Of a DNA stretch of 64,000 bases, positions 16,818 to 27,060 are shown piece after piece. The position numbers were made by a program, and so were the translations under genes. The notes under the pieces are model-generated. The model was not told where the DNA came from. It ran no database searches and saw nothing but the letters and a program-made list of their open reading frames with translations. Origin of the DNA: Paenibacillus antarcticus (lineage in GTDB: Bacteria > Bacillota > Bacilli > Paenibacillales > Paenibacillaceae). The stretch's first letter is position 1; each line of letters begins with the position of its first letter. The stretch lies in contig NZ_LVJI01000001.1 of assembly GCF_001637225.1 (NCBI RefSeq), forward strand, positions 310,001 to 374,000. Direction: 5' to 3'.

Positions 16818-18173
16818 CTATTCTGTAAGTCTAGCTTCAAGTTCAGCTTTTTCCTTCTCATAACCAGGTTTACCAAGTAGTGCGAACATATTTCTCTTAT
16901 AAGCTTCAACACCTGGTTGGTCAAATGGATTAACACCTTGTAGGTAGCCACTGATTCCGACTGCCTTTTCAAAGAAGTATACCAAATATCCGAAGGAGTA
17001 TGGCGTCATGTTTGGAACCGTAACAATCAAGTTAGGTACTTGACCATCTGTATGAGCAAGCATCGTTCCTTGGAAAGCTTTCTTGTTCACGAAATCCATC
17101 GTTTTACCTGCCAAGAAGTTCAATCCATCCAAATCGTCAGGATCGCTCTCAATTGTAATATGCTCAGCCACTTCTTCTACCTGAATAATGGTCTCGAAAA
17201 TATTACGGCTACCTTCTTGGATAAATTGTCCCATCGAATGGAGGTCCGTTGAGAAATCAACAGATGCAGGGAAGATTCCTTTATAATCCTTACCTTCACT
17301 TTCACCGAACAATTGCTTCCACCATTCGGATACATAGTGCAAAGAAGGCTCATAATTCACAAGAATTTCAATGGCTTTACCTTTACGGTATAAAGCGTTA
17401 CGAACAGCAGCGTACTGGTAGCTCAGGTTCTCAGCTACATTAGGGTTACTGAATTCCTGGGAAGCGTCAGCCGCACCTTGCATCATTTCTTCAATGTTAA
17501 TTCCTGCTGTAGCAATTGGCAATAGACCCACCGGTGTCAGAACAGAAAAACGTCCACCGACATCATCTGGAATAATGAAAGATTCATATCCTTCTTCATT
17601 AGCCAGCTTCTTAAGTGCACCTTTTTCTTTATCGGTTGTAGCATAGATCCGTTTGCGAGCTTCTTCTTTACCATATTTCTTTTCTAGATCAGCACGGAAT
17701 ACACGGAATGCCACTGCTGGTTCAGTTGTTGTACCTGATTTAGAGATCACGTTGACGGAGTAATCTTTACCCTCTACAAGATCCAATAAATGCGTAATGT
17801 ACGTTGAGCTGATATTGTTACCTGCGAAATAAATTTCAGGAGTTTTGCGTTTATCTTTAGGTAGCATGTTGTAGAAAGAGTGAGAAAGTGCTTCAATAGC
17901 AGCTCTAGCTCCAAGATATGAACCACCAATACCGATAACAATCAGTACCTCGGAGTCGCTTTGAATCTTCTTAGCAGCTTTCTGAATACGAGCAAATTCT
18001 TCTTTATCATATTGTGTTGGTAGGTCAATCCATCCAAGTGCGTCTGATCCTACTCCTGTTCCATTGTGCAACTGATCATGAGCAAGTTTGATCGGTTCAG
18101 CTAAATAGTCAATTTCATGTTGATTAATGAAAGATAACGCTTTGCTGTAATCAAAATTAATTTTTTTAGACAT
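16818..18173 (-). CDS. pgi: Glucose-6-phosphate isomerase
   Basis: 451 residues, the usual length of Bacillus-type Pgi. The enzyme interconverts glucose 6-phosphate and fructose 6-phosphate in glycolysis. Sugar-phosphate isomerase features include [33 protein letters not shown] (phosphate-binding SIS motif), [29 protein letters not shown] with catalytic Glu, and the C-terminal [19 protein letters not shown]. Start ATG follows AGGAGGTTACCATACTT. The gene is flanked by its own promoter and terminator and is apparently monocistronic. Confidence 0.96.
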   Translation of the reverse strand: MSKKINFDYSKALSFINQHEIDYLAEPIKLAHDQLHNGTGVGSDALGWIDLPTQYDKEEFARIQKAAKKIQSDSEVLIVIGIGGSYLGARAAIEALSHSFYNMLPKDKRKTPEIYFAGNNISSTYITHLLDLVEGKDYSVNVISKSGTTTEPAVAFRVFRADLEKKYGKEEARKRIYATTDKEKGALKKLANEEGYESFIIPDDVGGRFSVLTPVGLLPIATAGINIEEMMQGAADASQEFSNPNVAENLSYQYAAVRNALYRKGKAIEILVNYEPSLHYVSEWWKQLFGESEGKDYKGIFPASVDFSTDLHSMGQFIQEGSRNIFETIIQVEEVAEHITIESDPDDLDGLNFLAGKTMDFVNKKAFQGTMLAHTDGQVPNLIVTVPNMTPYSFGYLVYFFEKAVGISGYLQGVNPFDQPGVEAYKRNMFALLGKPGYEKEKAELEARLTE

Positions 18174-18237
18174 AAGTATGGTAACCTCCTGAATTTTTAT
18201 AGCTCTATCTCTTTATTCCGTAAACCTTCTTTAAACT

Positions 18238-18266
18238 AGAATACTTCAAAATCATAGCACTGACAA
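18238..18266 (-). promoter_or_regulatory. Sigma-A-type promoter of pgi
   Basis: On the minus strand TTGTCA (18261-18266) and TATTCT (18238-18243) are separated by exactly 17 bp, about 60 bp ahead of the pgi start codon. Confidence 0.55.
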
Positions 18267-18371
18267 GGTTTGGCAGAATCATTTGAACTCATTTGAGCCA
18301 CCAATGGAATGTACCAGATACTCGTGTTACTATAAATGAAGTTTATAACCTAAATAGAGAAGGTGACTCTT

Positions 18372-19271
18372 GTGAAAAAAATCGGATTTATAGGACTTGG
18401 AACGATGGGTTTACCCATGGCAACCAATCTACTTAACAAAGGGTACGAAGTGACTGTCTACAATCGCACCACTTCCAAATGCCAACCTCTGATTAATCAG
18501 GGAGCTACTATAGCATCCACTCCACGTGAAGCTACCCATGGCACAGATGTTGTGATCACGATGGTAAGTAACGACGATTCGATTCGTAGCATTTATTACG
18601 GTGAAGATGGTATTCTAGATGCCGTTCGCAGTGGAACGACCGTTATTGATTGCAGTACGATTTCTCCAGAACTCGTTAAACAATTGGCTGCCGAAGTTAA
18701 TAAACGCGGGGCACATTTTATTGATGCTCCTGTTACAGGTAGTAGTCCAGCTGCTATTGATGGCACGCTAGTCTTTATGGTTGGAGGAAGTGCTGATATC
18801 ATTACCATCCAATCGGACATATTCGATACACTAGGCAAACGGGTACTTCATATGGGTGCTAATGGTAGCGGAGCCGTCGCTAAGTTAGCTCATAACACGA
18901 TGGTAGGAATCAACAATCTCGCCCTAGTCGAAGGTTTCTCCATAGCCTCAAAGTCAGGTATACCTGCTGATACGTTCCTTGAACTCGTTCAGCTTGGTTC
19001 TGCTGGAAGTAAGGCCGCTGATCTTAAAGGTCGCAAAATTATAGATCATGATTTCACTAACCAATTCTCGCTACAACTCATGTTGAAAGATCTTAAACTC
19101 GCTTCTTCACTTACCGACTCCATCGGGGTTCCTACTCCGATGCTTAACCTAGCAAAAAGCTTATTCCAAACAGGACAAAGCGAAGGATTCGGTGAAGAAG
19201 ATCTCTCGGCTGTTGTGAAATGTTATGAAGCTTGGATCGGTCATACCATTGCTGGCAAGCCGCTTCAGTAG
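18372..19271 (+). CDS. NAD(P)-dependent beta-hydroxyacid dehydrogenase (3-hydroxyisobutyrate dehydrogenase family)
   Basis: 299 residues. The Rossmann motif GFIGLGTMGLPMA with TVYNRT opens the protein. The family signature FIDAPVTGSSPAAIDGTL lies near residue 118, and the catalytic Lys is in GSGAVAKLAHN near 170. Family members oxidise 3-hydroxyacids such as 3-hydroxyisobutyrate, tartronate semialdehyde or glyoxylate-type substrates; the substrate here is open. The start chosen is GTG behind AGAAGGTGACTCTT. A GTG three codons earlier overlaps that site. Transcription is separate from divergent pgi, and it shares a convergent terminator with ppnP. Confidence 0.88.
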   Translation: MKKIGFIGLGTMGLPMATNLLNKGYEVTVYNRTTSKCQPLINQGATIASTPREATHGTDVVITMVSNDDSIRSIYYGEDGILDAVRSGTTVIDCSTISPELVKQLAAEVNKRGAHFIDAPVTGSSPAAIDGTLVFMVGGSADIITIQSDIFDTLGKRVLHMGANGSGAVAKLAHNTMVGINNLALVEGFSIASKSGIPADTFLELVQLGSAGSKAADLKGRKIIDHDFTNQFSLQLMLKDLKLASSLTDSIGVPTPMLNLAKSLFQTGQSEGFGEEDLSAVVKCYEAWIGHTIAGKPLQ

Positions 19272-19328
19272 TTGTTGTTGGTTAGCTTGAAGTTATCAAA
19301 GGATACTTTATGCGTGTTGATCATTGTA

Positions 19329-19374
19329 ATAAAAAGGGTACGCCTGGGGTAATCCCAGGCTTACCCTTTTTATT
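19329..19374. terminator. Bidirectional terminator between convergent genes
   Basis: AATAAAAAGGGTA pairs with TACCCTTTTTATT, with CCTGGG/CCCAGG above it. A T-rich arm is present on both strands, serving the dehydrogenase gene (+) and ppnP (-). Confidence 0.8.
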
Positions 19375-19400
19375 ATGGTTTTCTTGAAATATCCCTTTAA

Positions 19401-19712
19401 CTAAACATACGAGCAGCAGTAATCCGTTACACTACGAACTTCAAGCTTGAATTTGGACTGTCCAGGCACATGAAATGTACTTGGTCCTTTAATCGTTTGC
19501 CATTCCGTTGCATCTGGTAACAAGACTTCTAGATCTCCAGAAAGAATCTCCATGATCTCAGGAACATCTGTGCCGAACTCATAAGTACCTGGAAGCATAA
19601 TACCTAGTGTAACTTTAGAACCACCATCTAATATGACAGTACGACTAGTCACCTTACCGTCATAATACACATTGGCAGCCTTAACAATTGTAGCGTTACT
19701 GAACTCAGACAT
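19401..19712 (-). CDS. ppnP: Pyrimidine/purine nucleoside phosphorylase PpnP
   Basis: 103 residues, a single cupin domain of the PpnP (DUF1255, formerly YaiE) family. Conserved stretches are SRTVILDGGSKVTLGIMLPG, YEFGTDVPEIMEILSGDLEV, and FHVPGQSKFKL. PpnP splits nucleosides with phosphate to free bases and ribose 1-phosphate. The start chosen is the ATG behind GGGAGTGGGGATCAAC; an in-frame start eight codons upstream lies in that binding site. It follows tkt after about 50 nt. The C-terminal CCS is a slight variation. Confidence 0.87.
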   Translation of the reverse strand: MSEFSNATIVKAANVYYDGKVTSRTVILDGGSKVTLGIMLPGTYEFGTDVPEIMEILSGDLEVLLPDATEWQTIKGPSTFHVPGQSKFKLEVRSVTDYCCSYV

Positions 19713-19760
19713 GTTGATCCCCACTCCCAATTTCAATAAAATACGATATCGAACAGGCGA

Positions 19761-21803
19761 TTAAAGAAGTGCTTTAACGCGGCTAACGACATTCTCAACC
19801 GTAAATCCGTATTCCTTCATGACACGGTCTCCAGGGGCAGATGCTCCGAATGTAGAGATACCTAGAATGTCACCTTGGTCTCCAACGTACTTCTCCCAGC
19901 CTAGTGGATAAGCCATTTCAACTGCAAGACGAGCCTTCACTTCTGGCAAGATAACAGACTCTTTATATGCTTTATCTTGTTTCTCGAATAAATCCCAACT
20001 TGGCATACTGATGACACGCACTTCAATGCCTTCTTTAGCCAGTTCTTCTTGAGCTCTAACAGCAAGCTGTACTTCAGAACCCGTAGCAAGAATTTGTGCA
20101 ACTGGTTTACCATTTTTCGCATCTGCCACAACATAAGCACCACGTTTGATTCCTTCACGAGCACCTTCTACGGATGCAGCAAGAATCGGAAGATTCTGAC
20201 GAGTCAATACAAGAGCTACCGGATTAGAAGTATTCTCAACCGTATAAGCCCATGCAGCAGACGTTTCATTAGCATCAGCCGGACGAATAACTGTAAGACC
20301 TGGGATAATGCGTAGGGAAGCTAATTGCTCGATAGGTTCATGTGTTGGACCATCTTCACCTACGGCGATACTATCATGCGTCAACACATAGGTTACTGGA
20401 AGACCCATAATTGCCGCTAAACGAACAGCTGGACGCAAGTAATCAGTAAATACGAAGAACGTTCCGCCAAAAATTTTAAGTCCTTTGTGAAGTGCAATAC
20501 CGTTCATCGCAGCAGCCATAGCAAACTCACGTACACCATAGTAAACATTACGACCTGAATAGTCATTTGAATCGAAAGTAGTGAGACCATTTAAGTGAGT
20601 CATTGTTGAGCTTTCCAAGTCAGCAGATCCACCAAGAAGCTGCGGTACATTTCCAACTAGACCATTCAATGCATTACCGGAAGCTACACGTGTAGAGACC
20701 GCTTTGTCTTCAGTACTGTATTTTGGAAGATCCTTGTCCCAACCTTCAGGTAGGTTTTCTGCAACAGCATTCTCGAATTGAGCTGCAAGCTCAGGGTAAG
20801 CATTCTTATATTGTCCAAATTGCTCTTCCCATGCTTGGTAAGTAGCAATACCTTCTTCTTTTACTTTAGCGAAATGTTCCCGAACTTCTTGTGGCACATA
20901 GAAGTCTTCTTCATATACCCATTTGTAAGCTTCTTTAGTTAACTTAGCTTCTTCAGCACCTAGTGGAGATCCGTGCGTACCACCATGTCCACCTTTACCT
21001 TGTTTGTTCGGGCTACCATATCCAATGACTGTTTTAACTTCAATCAATGTAGGACGATCTGTATCAGCTTGCGCTTCTTCAATCGCTTTCTCAATAGCAG
21101 GTAGATCATTACCGTCTTCTACGCGCAATACTTGCCATCCATAAGCTTCAAAACGTTTTTGAACACTCTCAGAGAATGACAAGTTAAGTACGCCGTCCAA
21201 AGTAATATCATTGGAATCATAAAGAGTAATCAACTTACCTAGTTTAAGATGCGCAGCAAGCGAAGCGGCTTCACTAGAAATACCCTCCATCAAATCGCCA
21301 TCACCACAAATAGCATATGTGAAATGGTCAACTACGTTGTAGTTATCTTTATTATAAGTAGCAGCAAGTTGAGCTTCAGCCATAGCCATACCCACAGCCA
21401 TACCAATACCTTGTCCAAGAGGACCTGTCGTCGCATCTACGCCAGCTGTGTGGCCGTATTCTGGATGACCTGGTGTCAAACTTCCCCATTGACGGAAATT
21501 CTTCAACTCTTCCATTGGAAGATCATATCCACTTAGGTGTAGCAAGCTGTAAAGTAACATCGAACCATGTCCAGCAGACAATACGAAACGATCCCGGTTG
21601 ATCCATGTTGGTTGATCAGGATTATGGTTCATCGTCTTCGCAAATAGTTGATATCCCATTGGAGCGGATCCCATTGGCATCCCTGGGTGTCCAGAGTTCG
21701 CCTTTTCAATGGCATCTATAGCCAAAGTACGTATCGTTGTAATAGATAAATTATCAATCTTGCTGTTCTCTTCTTTGTTAATCACTTGATTATTGTTAGT
21801 CAT
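19761..21803 (-). CDS. tkt: Transketolase
   Basis: 680 residues, normal for transketolase. Thiamine diphosphate motif: [20 protein letters not shown] near residue 163. N-terminal signatures are [20 protein letters not shown] and [20 protein letters not shown]. The pyrimidine-domain motif is [17 protein letters not shown], and [20 protein letters not shown] follows. The enzyme moves two-carbon units between sugar phosphates in the pentose phosphate pathway. Start ATG lies behind AGAGGAGGATATAC. ppnP lies about 50 nt downstream and may be cotranscribed. Confidence 0.96.
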   Translation of the reverse strand: MTNNNQVINKEENSKIDNLSITTIRTLAIDAIEKANSGHPGMPMGSAPMGYQLFAKTMNHNPDQPTWINRDRFVLSAGHGSMLLYSLLHLSGYDLPMEELKNFRQWGSLTPGHPEYGHTAGVDATTGPLGQGIGMAVGMAMAEAQLAATYNKDNYNVVDHFTYAICGDGDLMEGISSEAASLAAHLKLGKLITLYDSNDITLDGVLNLSFSESVQKRFEAYGWQVLRVEDGNDLPAIEKAIEEAQADTDRPTLIEVKTVIGYGSPNKQGKGGHGGTHGSPLGAEEAKLTKEAYKWVYEEDFYVPQEVREHFAKVKEEGIATYQAWEEQFGQYKNAYPELAAQFENAVAENLPEGWDKDLPKYSTEDKAVSTRVASGNALNGLVGNVPQLLGGSADLESSTMTHLNGLTTFDSNDYSGRNVYYGVREFAMAAAMNGIALHKGLKIFGGTFFVFTDYLRPAVRLAAIMGLPVTYVLTHDSIAVGEDGPTHEPIEQLASLRIIPGLTVIRPADANETSAAWAYTVENTSNPVALVLTRQNLPILAASVEGAREGIKRGAYVVADAKNGKPVAQILATGSEVQLAVRAQEELAKEGIEVRVISMPSWDLFEKQDKAYKESVILPEVKARLAVEMAYPLGWEKYVGDQGDILGISTFGASAPGDRVMKEYGFTVENVVSRVKALL

Positions 21804-22214
21804 GTATATCCTCCTCTTACTTCTGTTAAATCTTACGTCACAAAGCTCTTCATAACGTATTTAACTGCGCTATTATGAAATAAATACGCTTTGAATGTTT
21901 CAATATGACTTATTGTAACACTTGGCTCACTTCTTTTCCATATCCTTGTTCAGTTTTTACCTTCACGAACTGACTTATCCCTTATAAAATACAATAAAAT
22001 CAGTTCTGTGCATGTCATATTGAACTATTCAGTTCAACTGCTTCACGTTGTATGTTCAGCTAGGAATACTATAATCAGAAAAACTATTACTACATTATCA
22101 GGAATTATCAGTAAAAAAGAGATATAACTGTGGTAAACTACTACTATCATCAAAGAAGAGCACTCGTAGCTGAACTCATATTAAGCTTACGATGGGTATA
22201 TGATGGAGTAAAGG
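21804..22214. promoter_or_regulatory. Divergent region between tkt and amidase-like gene, with repeated GAACTG/CAGTTC motif
   Basis: No ORF is supported in this 411-bp gap. TTGAACT-ATTC-AGTTCAA (22020-22037) is a perfect 7-bp inverted repeat. Extra copies of the GAACTG/CAGTTC core lie at 21967 and 22001. A plus-strand promoter candidate is TTGTAT (22048-22053), 16 bp, TATAAT (22070-22075), about 140 bp before the downstream gene. The repeats would fit a regulator between the two genes (inference). Confidence 0.4.
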
Positions 22215-22784
22215 ATGATGACAATGAAGGACCATGAGATTTATGTCCTGCTCACGGATACAGGCACAGTTCTTAATAGAACCATTAAATGGTTTACGAA
22301 GGATCCTCTAAATCATGCATCTATAGCCTTTGACAGAAAACTAACAGACGTATATAGCTTCGGTAGAAAGACTCAAAACAATCCATTCTTCGCTGGTTTT
22401 GTTAAGGAAGATATGAGTTGGGAATTATTTAAGCATGCCACATGTGAGGTATACTGTTGTAAAGTGAGCACGCAGGTCTATAACAATATTCGCAATCAAA
22501 TTCTTGATATGGAACGCAACCATGCGCAATACAAATATAATTTAATTGGTATGCTTGCCCTTCTTCTCAATGTGGAAATCAAAAGGGACCATGCTTATTT
22601 CTGCTCTCAATTTGTAGCCTCTGTATTTGAAAAAAATGGCATTCATTTAATTAATAAATCCTCATTGTTTGCTACACCTGGTGACTTAGTCAATGCACCA
22701 GACCTACAACTAATCTACAAAGGAAAACTCCGCCACTATATCAAACCAACTCGAATGGCTTTCAAACGAACAAGAACTGCATAA
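22215..22784 (+). CDS. Permuted papain-like (YiiX/NlpC-P60-related) family protein, putative
   Basis: 189 residues without signal peptide or membrane segment. The order of probable catalytic residues fits circularly permuted papain-like enzymes: the His near residue 35 in LNHASIAFD comes before the Cys near residue 134 in YFCSQFVASVFEKNGI. The C-terminal SLFATPGDLVNAPDLQLIYKG resembles the end of this family (ATPxDL). Substrates of this family include lipids, peptidoglycan amides or thioesters, and none can be chosen here. Three ATGs lie close together behind GGAGTAAAGG; the first is reported. Naming rests on motif order, so function is tentative. Confidence 0.65.
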   Translation: MMTMKDHEIYVLLTDTGTVLNRTIKWFTKDPLNHASIAFDRKLTDVYSFGRKTQNNPFFAGFVKEDMSWELFKHATCEVYCCKVSTQVYNNIRNQILDMERNHAQYKYNLIGMLALLLNVEIKRDHAYFCSQFVASVFEKNGIHLINKSSLFATPGDLVNAPDLQLIYKGKLRHYIKPTRMAFKRTRTA

Positions 22785-22846
22785 CATGTAACCGCAAGGG
22801 ATAGAAATTGGTTCATTATCCTCCCGTTGTAATGAAAACTCACTTT

Positions 22847-23531
22847 TCATTTAAAGCGTATCCTATAAATAATGCTAGACACTACTATCCCCAGGAAGCA
22901 CCCAGAGATCAATGAAACGACTAACATTCCAATGTAATTCGTACTTGTGGAGAATGAGAACTTCAGTATGACGGTCATTATGGTTACGAACAGAACGACC
23001 GCCCCAAATCTTATTTTTGTTCTACTATTCATCCGAGCATAGCTTTGATCTACTTGGGTTTTACGGAGTAGTAATGTCAGAATGCTACTCTCAAATATTA
23101 AGCCCACAATAGATAGTGAATGTTGTAGCATTTTATAAACAGGTATCCCCATGATGTACTCTCGTAAAAAGCTATATTTCATAACAAAAAAGCCGGATTT
23201 ATGTGTAAACGCATCCAATAGAACATGTGAGTAAAATCCAATCCCTACAGAGACCATAAATATTATCCATATCAAACAATGAGGGTAAGTTACGGGTTAG
23301 AGGCACCTTAATTAATAAATGAAAAACGAAAGCTAACAATATACTTAATGGTATGGCCTGTATAAAGAAACCTTTTGTTGTGTGACCTATGCTTTGGTAA
23401 GGTTCAAGTGCTATGAAATACTCAAAATCCGGTGCCATACTCCCAAGAATGATTCCTGTTAAACTCATATATTTGGGTTTCAACAACTTTAAAGGTGCAG
23501 CATACAGTGGATGTGCAAATGTAAAGGGCAC
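22847..23531 (-). pseudogene. DUF4184 family membrane protein, disrupted by a frameshift
   Basis: Two overlapping minus-strand frames together make one protein. The first (start GTG at 23531 behind AGGAAGGACTGATATT) reads PFTFAHPLYAAPLK, LGSMAPDFEYFI and TTKGFFIQAIPLSI, the N-terminal hallmark of DUF4184. It then leaves the family after LPSLFDMD and ends in an unrelated tail. The other frame continues VGIGFYSHVLLDAFTHKSGFFV plus four membrane helices, the expected C-terminal half. The switch lies around 23250-23275, probably with loss of some codons between the halves. The family is membrane-bound and of unknown function. A sequencing error is possible, but the missing linker suggests a real lesion. 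Confidence 0.7.
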
Positions 23532-23658
23532 AATATCAGTCCTTCCTCTCGCAATAAAAAATAAAAATACATCCCTAGAATATCATCGGTTTTTCCAATG
23601 TCATTCTATGGGGATGCATTCAGAAGATAGTCCATATGTTCGTTATGGTTGATTGATA

Positions 23659-23982
23659 TTACTCTTGTGGGCGTCCGCCCGGTTCCAAACCTGACTCGGA
23701 AGCTGTCATCAACGGCCTTACAGATAGATCTGAGTGTACTCGAACTTGACAAGAGAGACGGATATTAGGATCCGTAATCTCTTTCTTAGCAAGAAGTTCT
23801 GCTTCTACCTGCTCAATCGGTCCGGCGTCTCCCTCTAGAATCTCAACCCGGCAAGTTGTACATCTAGCGTTCCCACCACAACGGTGTAATATATCTACAC
23901 CATTGTCTTCAAGAACTAGTACTAGCTTTCTTCCTTCTTCGGCTTGAAATGAGCCTTTTCCTTCTACTTGAATCGTTGACAT
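23659..23982 (-). CDS. 2Fe-2S plant-type ferredoxin
   Basis: 107 residues. The four cluster-binding Cys are arranged as in plant-type [2Fe-2S] ferredoxins: HRCGGNARCTTCRVE (three Cys, CxxxxCxxC-like spacing) near residues 35-48 and RLSCQVRV near 82. The opening TIQVEGKGSFQAEEGRKL is the usual beta-grasp start. It serves as a small cytoplasmic electron carrier; the redox partner is not next to it. Start ATG lies behind AAGGGAGTAGATCAC. Confidence 0.88.
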   Translation of the reverse strand: MSTIQVEGKGSFQAEEGRKLVLVLEDNGVDILHRCGGNARCTTCRVEILEGDAGPIEQVEAELLAKKEITDPNIRLSCQVRVHSDLSVRPLMTASESGLEPGGRPQE

Positions 23983-24046
23983 GTGATCTACTCCCTTCGT
24001 TACATCTAAACTTCTATTTTACCTGATCCTGGAATCGAATGCTATG

Positions 24047-24091
24047 AAACATGAAGAATCCCGCTTCATTTGAGCGAGATTCTTCATGTTT
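24047..24091 (-). terminator. Hairpin after purU
   Basis: AAACATGAAGAATC pairs with GATTCTTCATGTTT (14 bp), with CGCT/AGCG above. The T-tract is short (GTTTCAT). It lies 10 nt past the purU stop. Confidence 0.65.
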
Positions 24092-24101
24092 ACTTCCTAG
24101 T

Positions 24102-24998
24102 TTAATTAAAAACAACCGTTTTATTCTCATGTACCAAAATTCGATCTTCAATATGCCATTTCACAGCTCTAGCTAGTACTACGCGTTCAATGGTCCGTCC
24201 AATTCTCTTCAATTCTCTCACATCATCACGATGACTTACGCGCTGTACATCCTGCTCAATGATCGGTCCACCATCAAGTTCTTCTGTGACATAATGCGCA
24301 GTTGCTCCAATGATTTTGACACCACGGTGATATGCTTGGTTATAAGGTTTACCTCCCACAAATGCCGGAAGGAAAGAGTGGTGGATATTAATAATTCGAT
24401 TACGATAGTGTTCAATAAACGTAGGTGAGATGATTTGCATATAGCGTGCAAGGATAATGATATCTATATCATCTCCAATCACTTCTAACTGCCGCATTTC
24501 CGCTTCTTTCTTTGTATCCGGAGTTACTGGAATGAGGTGGTAGGGTATACCGAAGGATTCAACATATTCCTTCATGTCAGGATGATTACTAACGACCATC
24601 GCAATTTCCCCATCAAGATCTCCAGCTTGCCACTGCCAAATTAGCTCAACTAAACAATGATCTTCTTTGGATACAAAGATAGCCATCTTTTTCTTGCGAT
24701 TTACGTTATGAATTCTCCAATTCATCTTAAACTTAGATGCTACCTCTTTGAACTGCTCTTCCAATCCAGGCAACCTCTGCTCCAGTTCGACCAGATCGAA
24801 TTCGACACGCATGAAGAACATGCCTCCAGCAGGATCCATAGTGTATTGATCTGATTGAACAATATTAGCTCCATGTTGATGTAAGAAATGAGAAACAGCA
24901 GCTACAATTCCTGGTCCATCTGGACAAGAAATAAGCATTCGCGCACGTTCTTTATATGGGTTTTCCGTTAAAGAAACACTCTTTGTGTGTACTTCCAT
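24102..24998 (-). CDS. purU: Formyltetrahydrofolate deformylase
   Basis: 298 residues from ATG 24998; a TTG nine codons upstream is possible but less well placed. An N-terminal ACT domain (RMLISCPDGPGIVAAVSHFL, about residues 20-95) is followed by a formyltransferase-type domain. That domain contains KKMAIFVSKEDHCLVELIW, ILARYMQIISP, and NIHHSFLPAFVGGKPY with the catalytic His, then GATAHYVTEELDGGPIIEQD. PurU hydrolyses 10-formyl-THF to formate and THF, balancing one-carbon units. A hairpin follows the stop codon. Confidence 0.94.
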   Translation of the reverse strand: MEVHTKSVSLTENPYKERARMLISCPDGPGIVAAVSHFLHQHGANIVQSDQYTMDPAGGMFFMRVEFDLVELEQRLPGLEEQFKEVASKFKMNWRIHNVNRKKKMAIFVSKEDHCLVELIWQWQAGDLDGEIAMVVSNHPDMKEYVESFGIPYHLIPVTPDTKKEAEMRQLEVIGDDIDIIILARYMQIISPTFIEHYRNRIINIHHSFLPAFVGGKPYNQAYHRGVKIIGATAHYVTEELDGGPIIEQDVQRVSHRDDVRELKRIGRTIERVVLARAVKWHIEDRILVHENKTVVFN

Positions 24999-25040
24999 TT
25001 TAGTAATATACCTCTCTCTCAACACCTGTGTTTGTTGGCT

Positions 25041-26168
25041 TTATAAGCTTGTAATGATATCTCTACCCGCTAAACATGCGATGATGCGTTGGTTAATTCC
25101 TTCTTCACTTAGATCAGTGAACAGATTGGCCTCTACAACCATATCATATAGTCGTTCTAACGGTTCCCGTGGATCAGCTTTTTTGGCTTTTGCATCATTC
25201 TTCAGCAAATTCCAAATATCCAATACAAATCCTCGTGGGTCTATATCTTGTGCTGAGAAATACGAATGAAGTTGTTCTACTTGACTCAGAAATTCAATTC
25301 CAAATCGTTCAGCCACATTTCCACGAAGCAAAGCAATCTCTACTTCATACATAGGCCGTTGCGTTTTCACATCTTTTCCAATCCAAGGTGTTTCTAGAAT
25401 AAACGGTAAGCCTTGTAGCTTCTCATGGTGCACAACACGATTAATCGTATCAAATCCAATGAACCCACTACCGATAGGTGTATGACGATCCTTACCAGCA
25501 CCACGCGGATTCTTGCTATCATTTAAATGGATAACACCTATACGCGAAATTCCAATAATTCGGTCGAATTCTTCAAGAACGCCATCTAAGTCACCGACAA
25601 TATCGTATCCTGCATCATGAATATGACAGGTATCTACACATATGGTTAGACGTTCATTATGTTTTACTTTATCAATAATTCGAGCAAGTTCATCGAAACT
25701 ACGTCCGATTTCAGTCCCTTTACCAGCCATTGTTTCTAAAGCAATGTTAACATCTGTCTCATTTGTACCTTCTAACACATCATTTAACCCATCTGCAATA
25801 CGCTGGATTCCATAATCAGCATCCATATCTGTATACGCACCAGGATGTAATACAATATTCTTTACACCAATAGCGTGTGTACGACGAATCTCTTCTTGTA
25901 AGAAGCTAATAGCAAGCTCATACGTATTGGACTTGTACGACCCTAAATTAACAATGTACGGTGCATGAACAACGATCTCCTCGACACCATTCTTCTGCAT
26001 CAGTTCATTACCTTCCACAAGATACATGGAATCTATGGGCTTACGGCGCGTGTTCTGTGGTGCACCGGTATATATCATAAACGAATTAGAGCCATAGGTA
26101 TTTGCTTCCTTAGCTGCACTCAATAAACCCTTGTCCGAAAAAGACACATGGGAACCAATTTTCAACAT
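25041..26168 (-). CDS. nfo: Deoxyribonuclease IV (AP endonuclease), C-terminally extended
   Basis: 375 residues. The first 280 are a full endonuclease IV TIM barrel: [71 protein letters not shown] and LPFILETPW supply the zinc-binding His, Glu and Asp residues. It nicks DNA at abasic sites during base excision repair. About 95 extra residues follow ([16 protein letters not shown] onward), absent from the roughly 280-300-residue enzymes of E. coli and B. subtilis. Start ATG lies behind AAAGGGGGATGCAAC. Confidence 0.93.
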   Translation of the reverse strand: MLKIGSHVSFSDKGLLSAAKEANTYGSNSFMIYTGAPQNTRRKPIDSMYLVEGNELMQKNGVEEIVVHAPYIVNLGSYKSNTYELAISFLQEEIRRTHAIGVKNIVLHPGAYTDMDADYGIQRIADGLNDVLEGTNETDVNIALETMAGKGTEIGRSFDELARIIDKVKHNERLTICVDTCHIHDAGYDIVGDLDGVLEEFDRIIGISRIGVIHLNDSKNPRGAGKDRHTPIGSGFIGFDTINRVVHHEKLQGLPFILETPWIGKDVKTQRPMYEVEIALLRGNVAERFGIEFLSQVEQLHSYFSAQDIDPRGFVLDIWNLLKNDAKAKKADPREPLERLYDMVVEANLFTDLSEEGINQRIIACLAGRDIITSL

Positions 26169-26439
26169 GTTGCATCCCCCTTTATCATGAATATCCTTTA
26201 TATTAACTTGAATATCGAAAAAAATCTAGAAATGCGTTATAATCAAAAAGAAACAGGACTTCCTTCCTGATTAAACCAGTTTTTGCTGCTGACATTAACA
26301 CTACTTAACAATACTTCCAGATAGCTATTTCTGTAATAAATATACAAGTTGTGTATAGAGTCTGACATAATCTTTCTTAGTATTTCCACATGAACAAGAA
26401 TAAATGAAGTCAAGATAAATATCATTGAGGTGAACATAT

Positions 26440-26910
26440 ATGTATCCCACAGTAGTGGCCAATTTGTTATTAAGCACCACGCCTAGTAGATGGTTCATGA
26501 ACTCCATTGCCTTTTGGACAATCGTTATGATGGGAGCCATGTGTATCGGGGGCTTCTTCATGTTCCGTAAGTTTCTGAAGGTGCTTCCCAAAGCAGATGG
26601 GAAATCCAAATTAGATTGGCAGAATTATTGGGTAGAACGAAGTCGTCCGATGTGGAATGACGAATCGAAAGCACTTTTAGATTTGTTAGTCAGTCCCGTT
26701 CCCACCGCCTTTCGAGATATAGCTAAACATTCCATCGCAGCTGAGATTGGTAAGATAGCTATTGAGAACAAGGCAACTGAAGTTACAAGAGACCACTGTA
26801 TTCAAGGATACATTGTCGCTACGCCTAAGCGAGACAATAAGTTCTTAATGAAATTTCTGAAGAAGAATGAGATTGATTACAAACCGTATGAACATTTACT
26901 AAATAGATAA
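26440..26910 (+). CDS. yneK: DUF2621 family protein (YneK-like)
   Basis: 156 residues. A single hydrophobic segment spans about residues 22-45 (SIAFWTIVMMGAMCIGGFFM). The soluble domain with WQNYWVERSRPMWNDESKALLDLLVSPVPTAFRDIAKHSIAAEIG and HCIQGYIVATPKRDNKFL follows. This matches the DUF2621/YneK family of spore-formers, whose function is unknown. The start ATG has a good GAGGTGAACATAT site. A terminator follows the gene. Confidence 0.8.
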   Translation: MYPTVVANLLLSTTPSRWFMNSIAFWTIVMMGAMCIGGFFMFRKFLKVLPKADGKSKLDWQNYWVERSRPMWNDESKALLDLLVSPVPTAFRDIAKHSIAAEIGKIAIENKATEVTRDHCIQGYIVATPKRDNKFLMKFLKKNEIDYKPYEHLLNR

Positions 26911-26944
26911 TATAATACGATTGAATAAGATTGCCTATACATAT

Positions 26945-26990
26945 AAGACCACACCATTGAAATGAATCATTTCGACTGTGTGGTCTTTTT
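26945..26990 (+). terminator. Terminator after yneK-like gene
   Basis: AAGACCACAC pairs with GTGTGGTCTT, followed by a T-tract (five T in all). Confidence 0.75.
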
Positions 26991-27060
26991 GTACAGAAAG
27001 AACGTGTCCCGCATGAGCGGATCGAACATATTAATTAATAAGGAAAAGGAGTTGATGATT

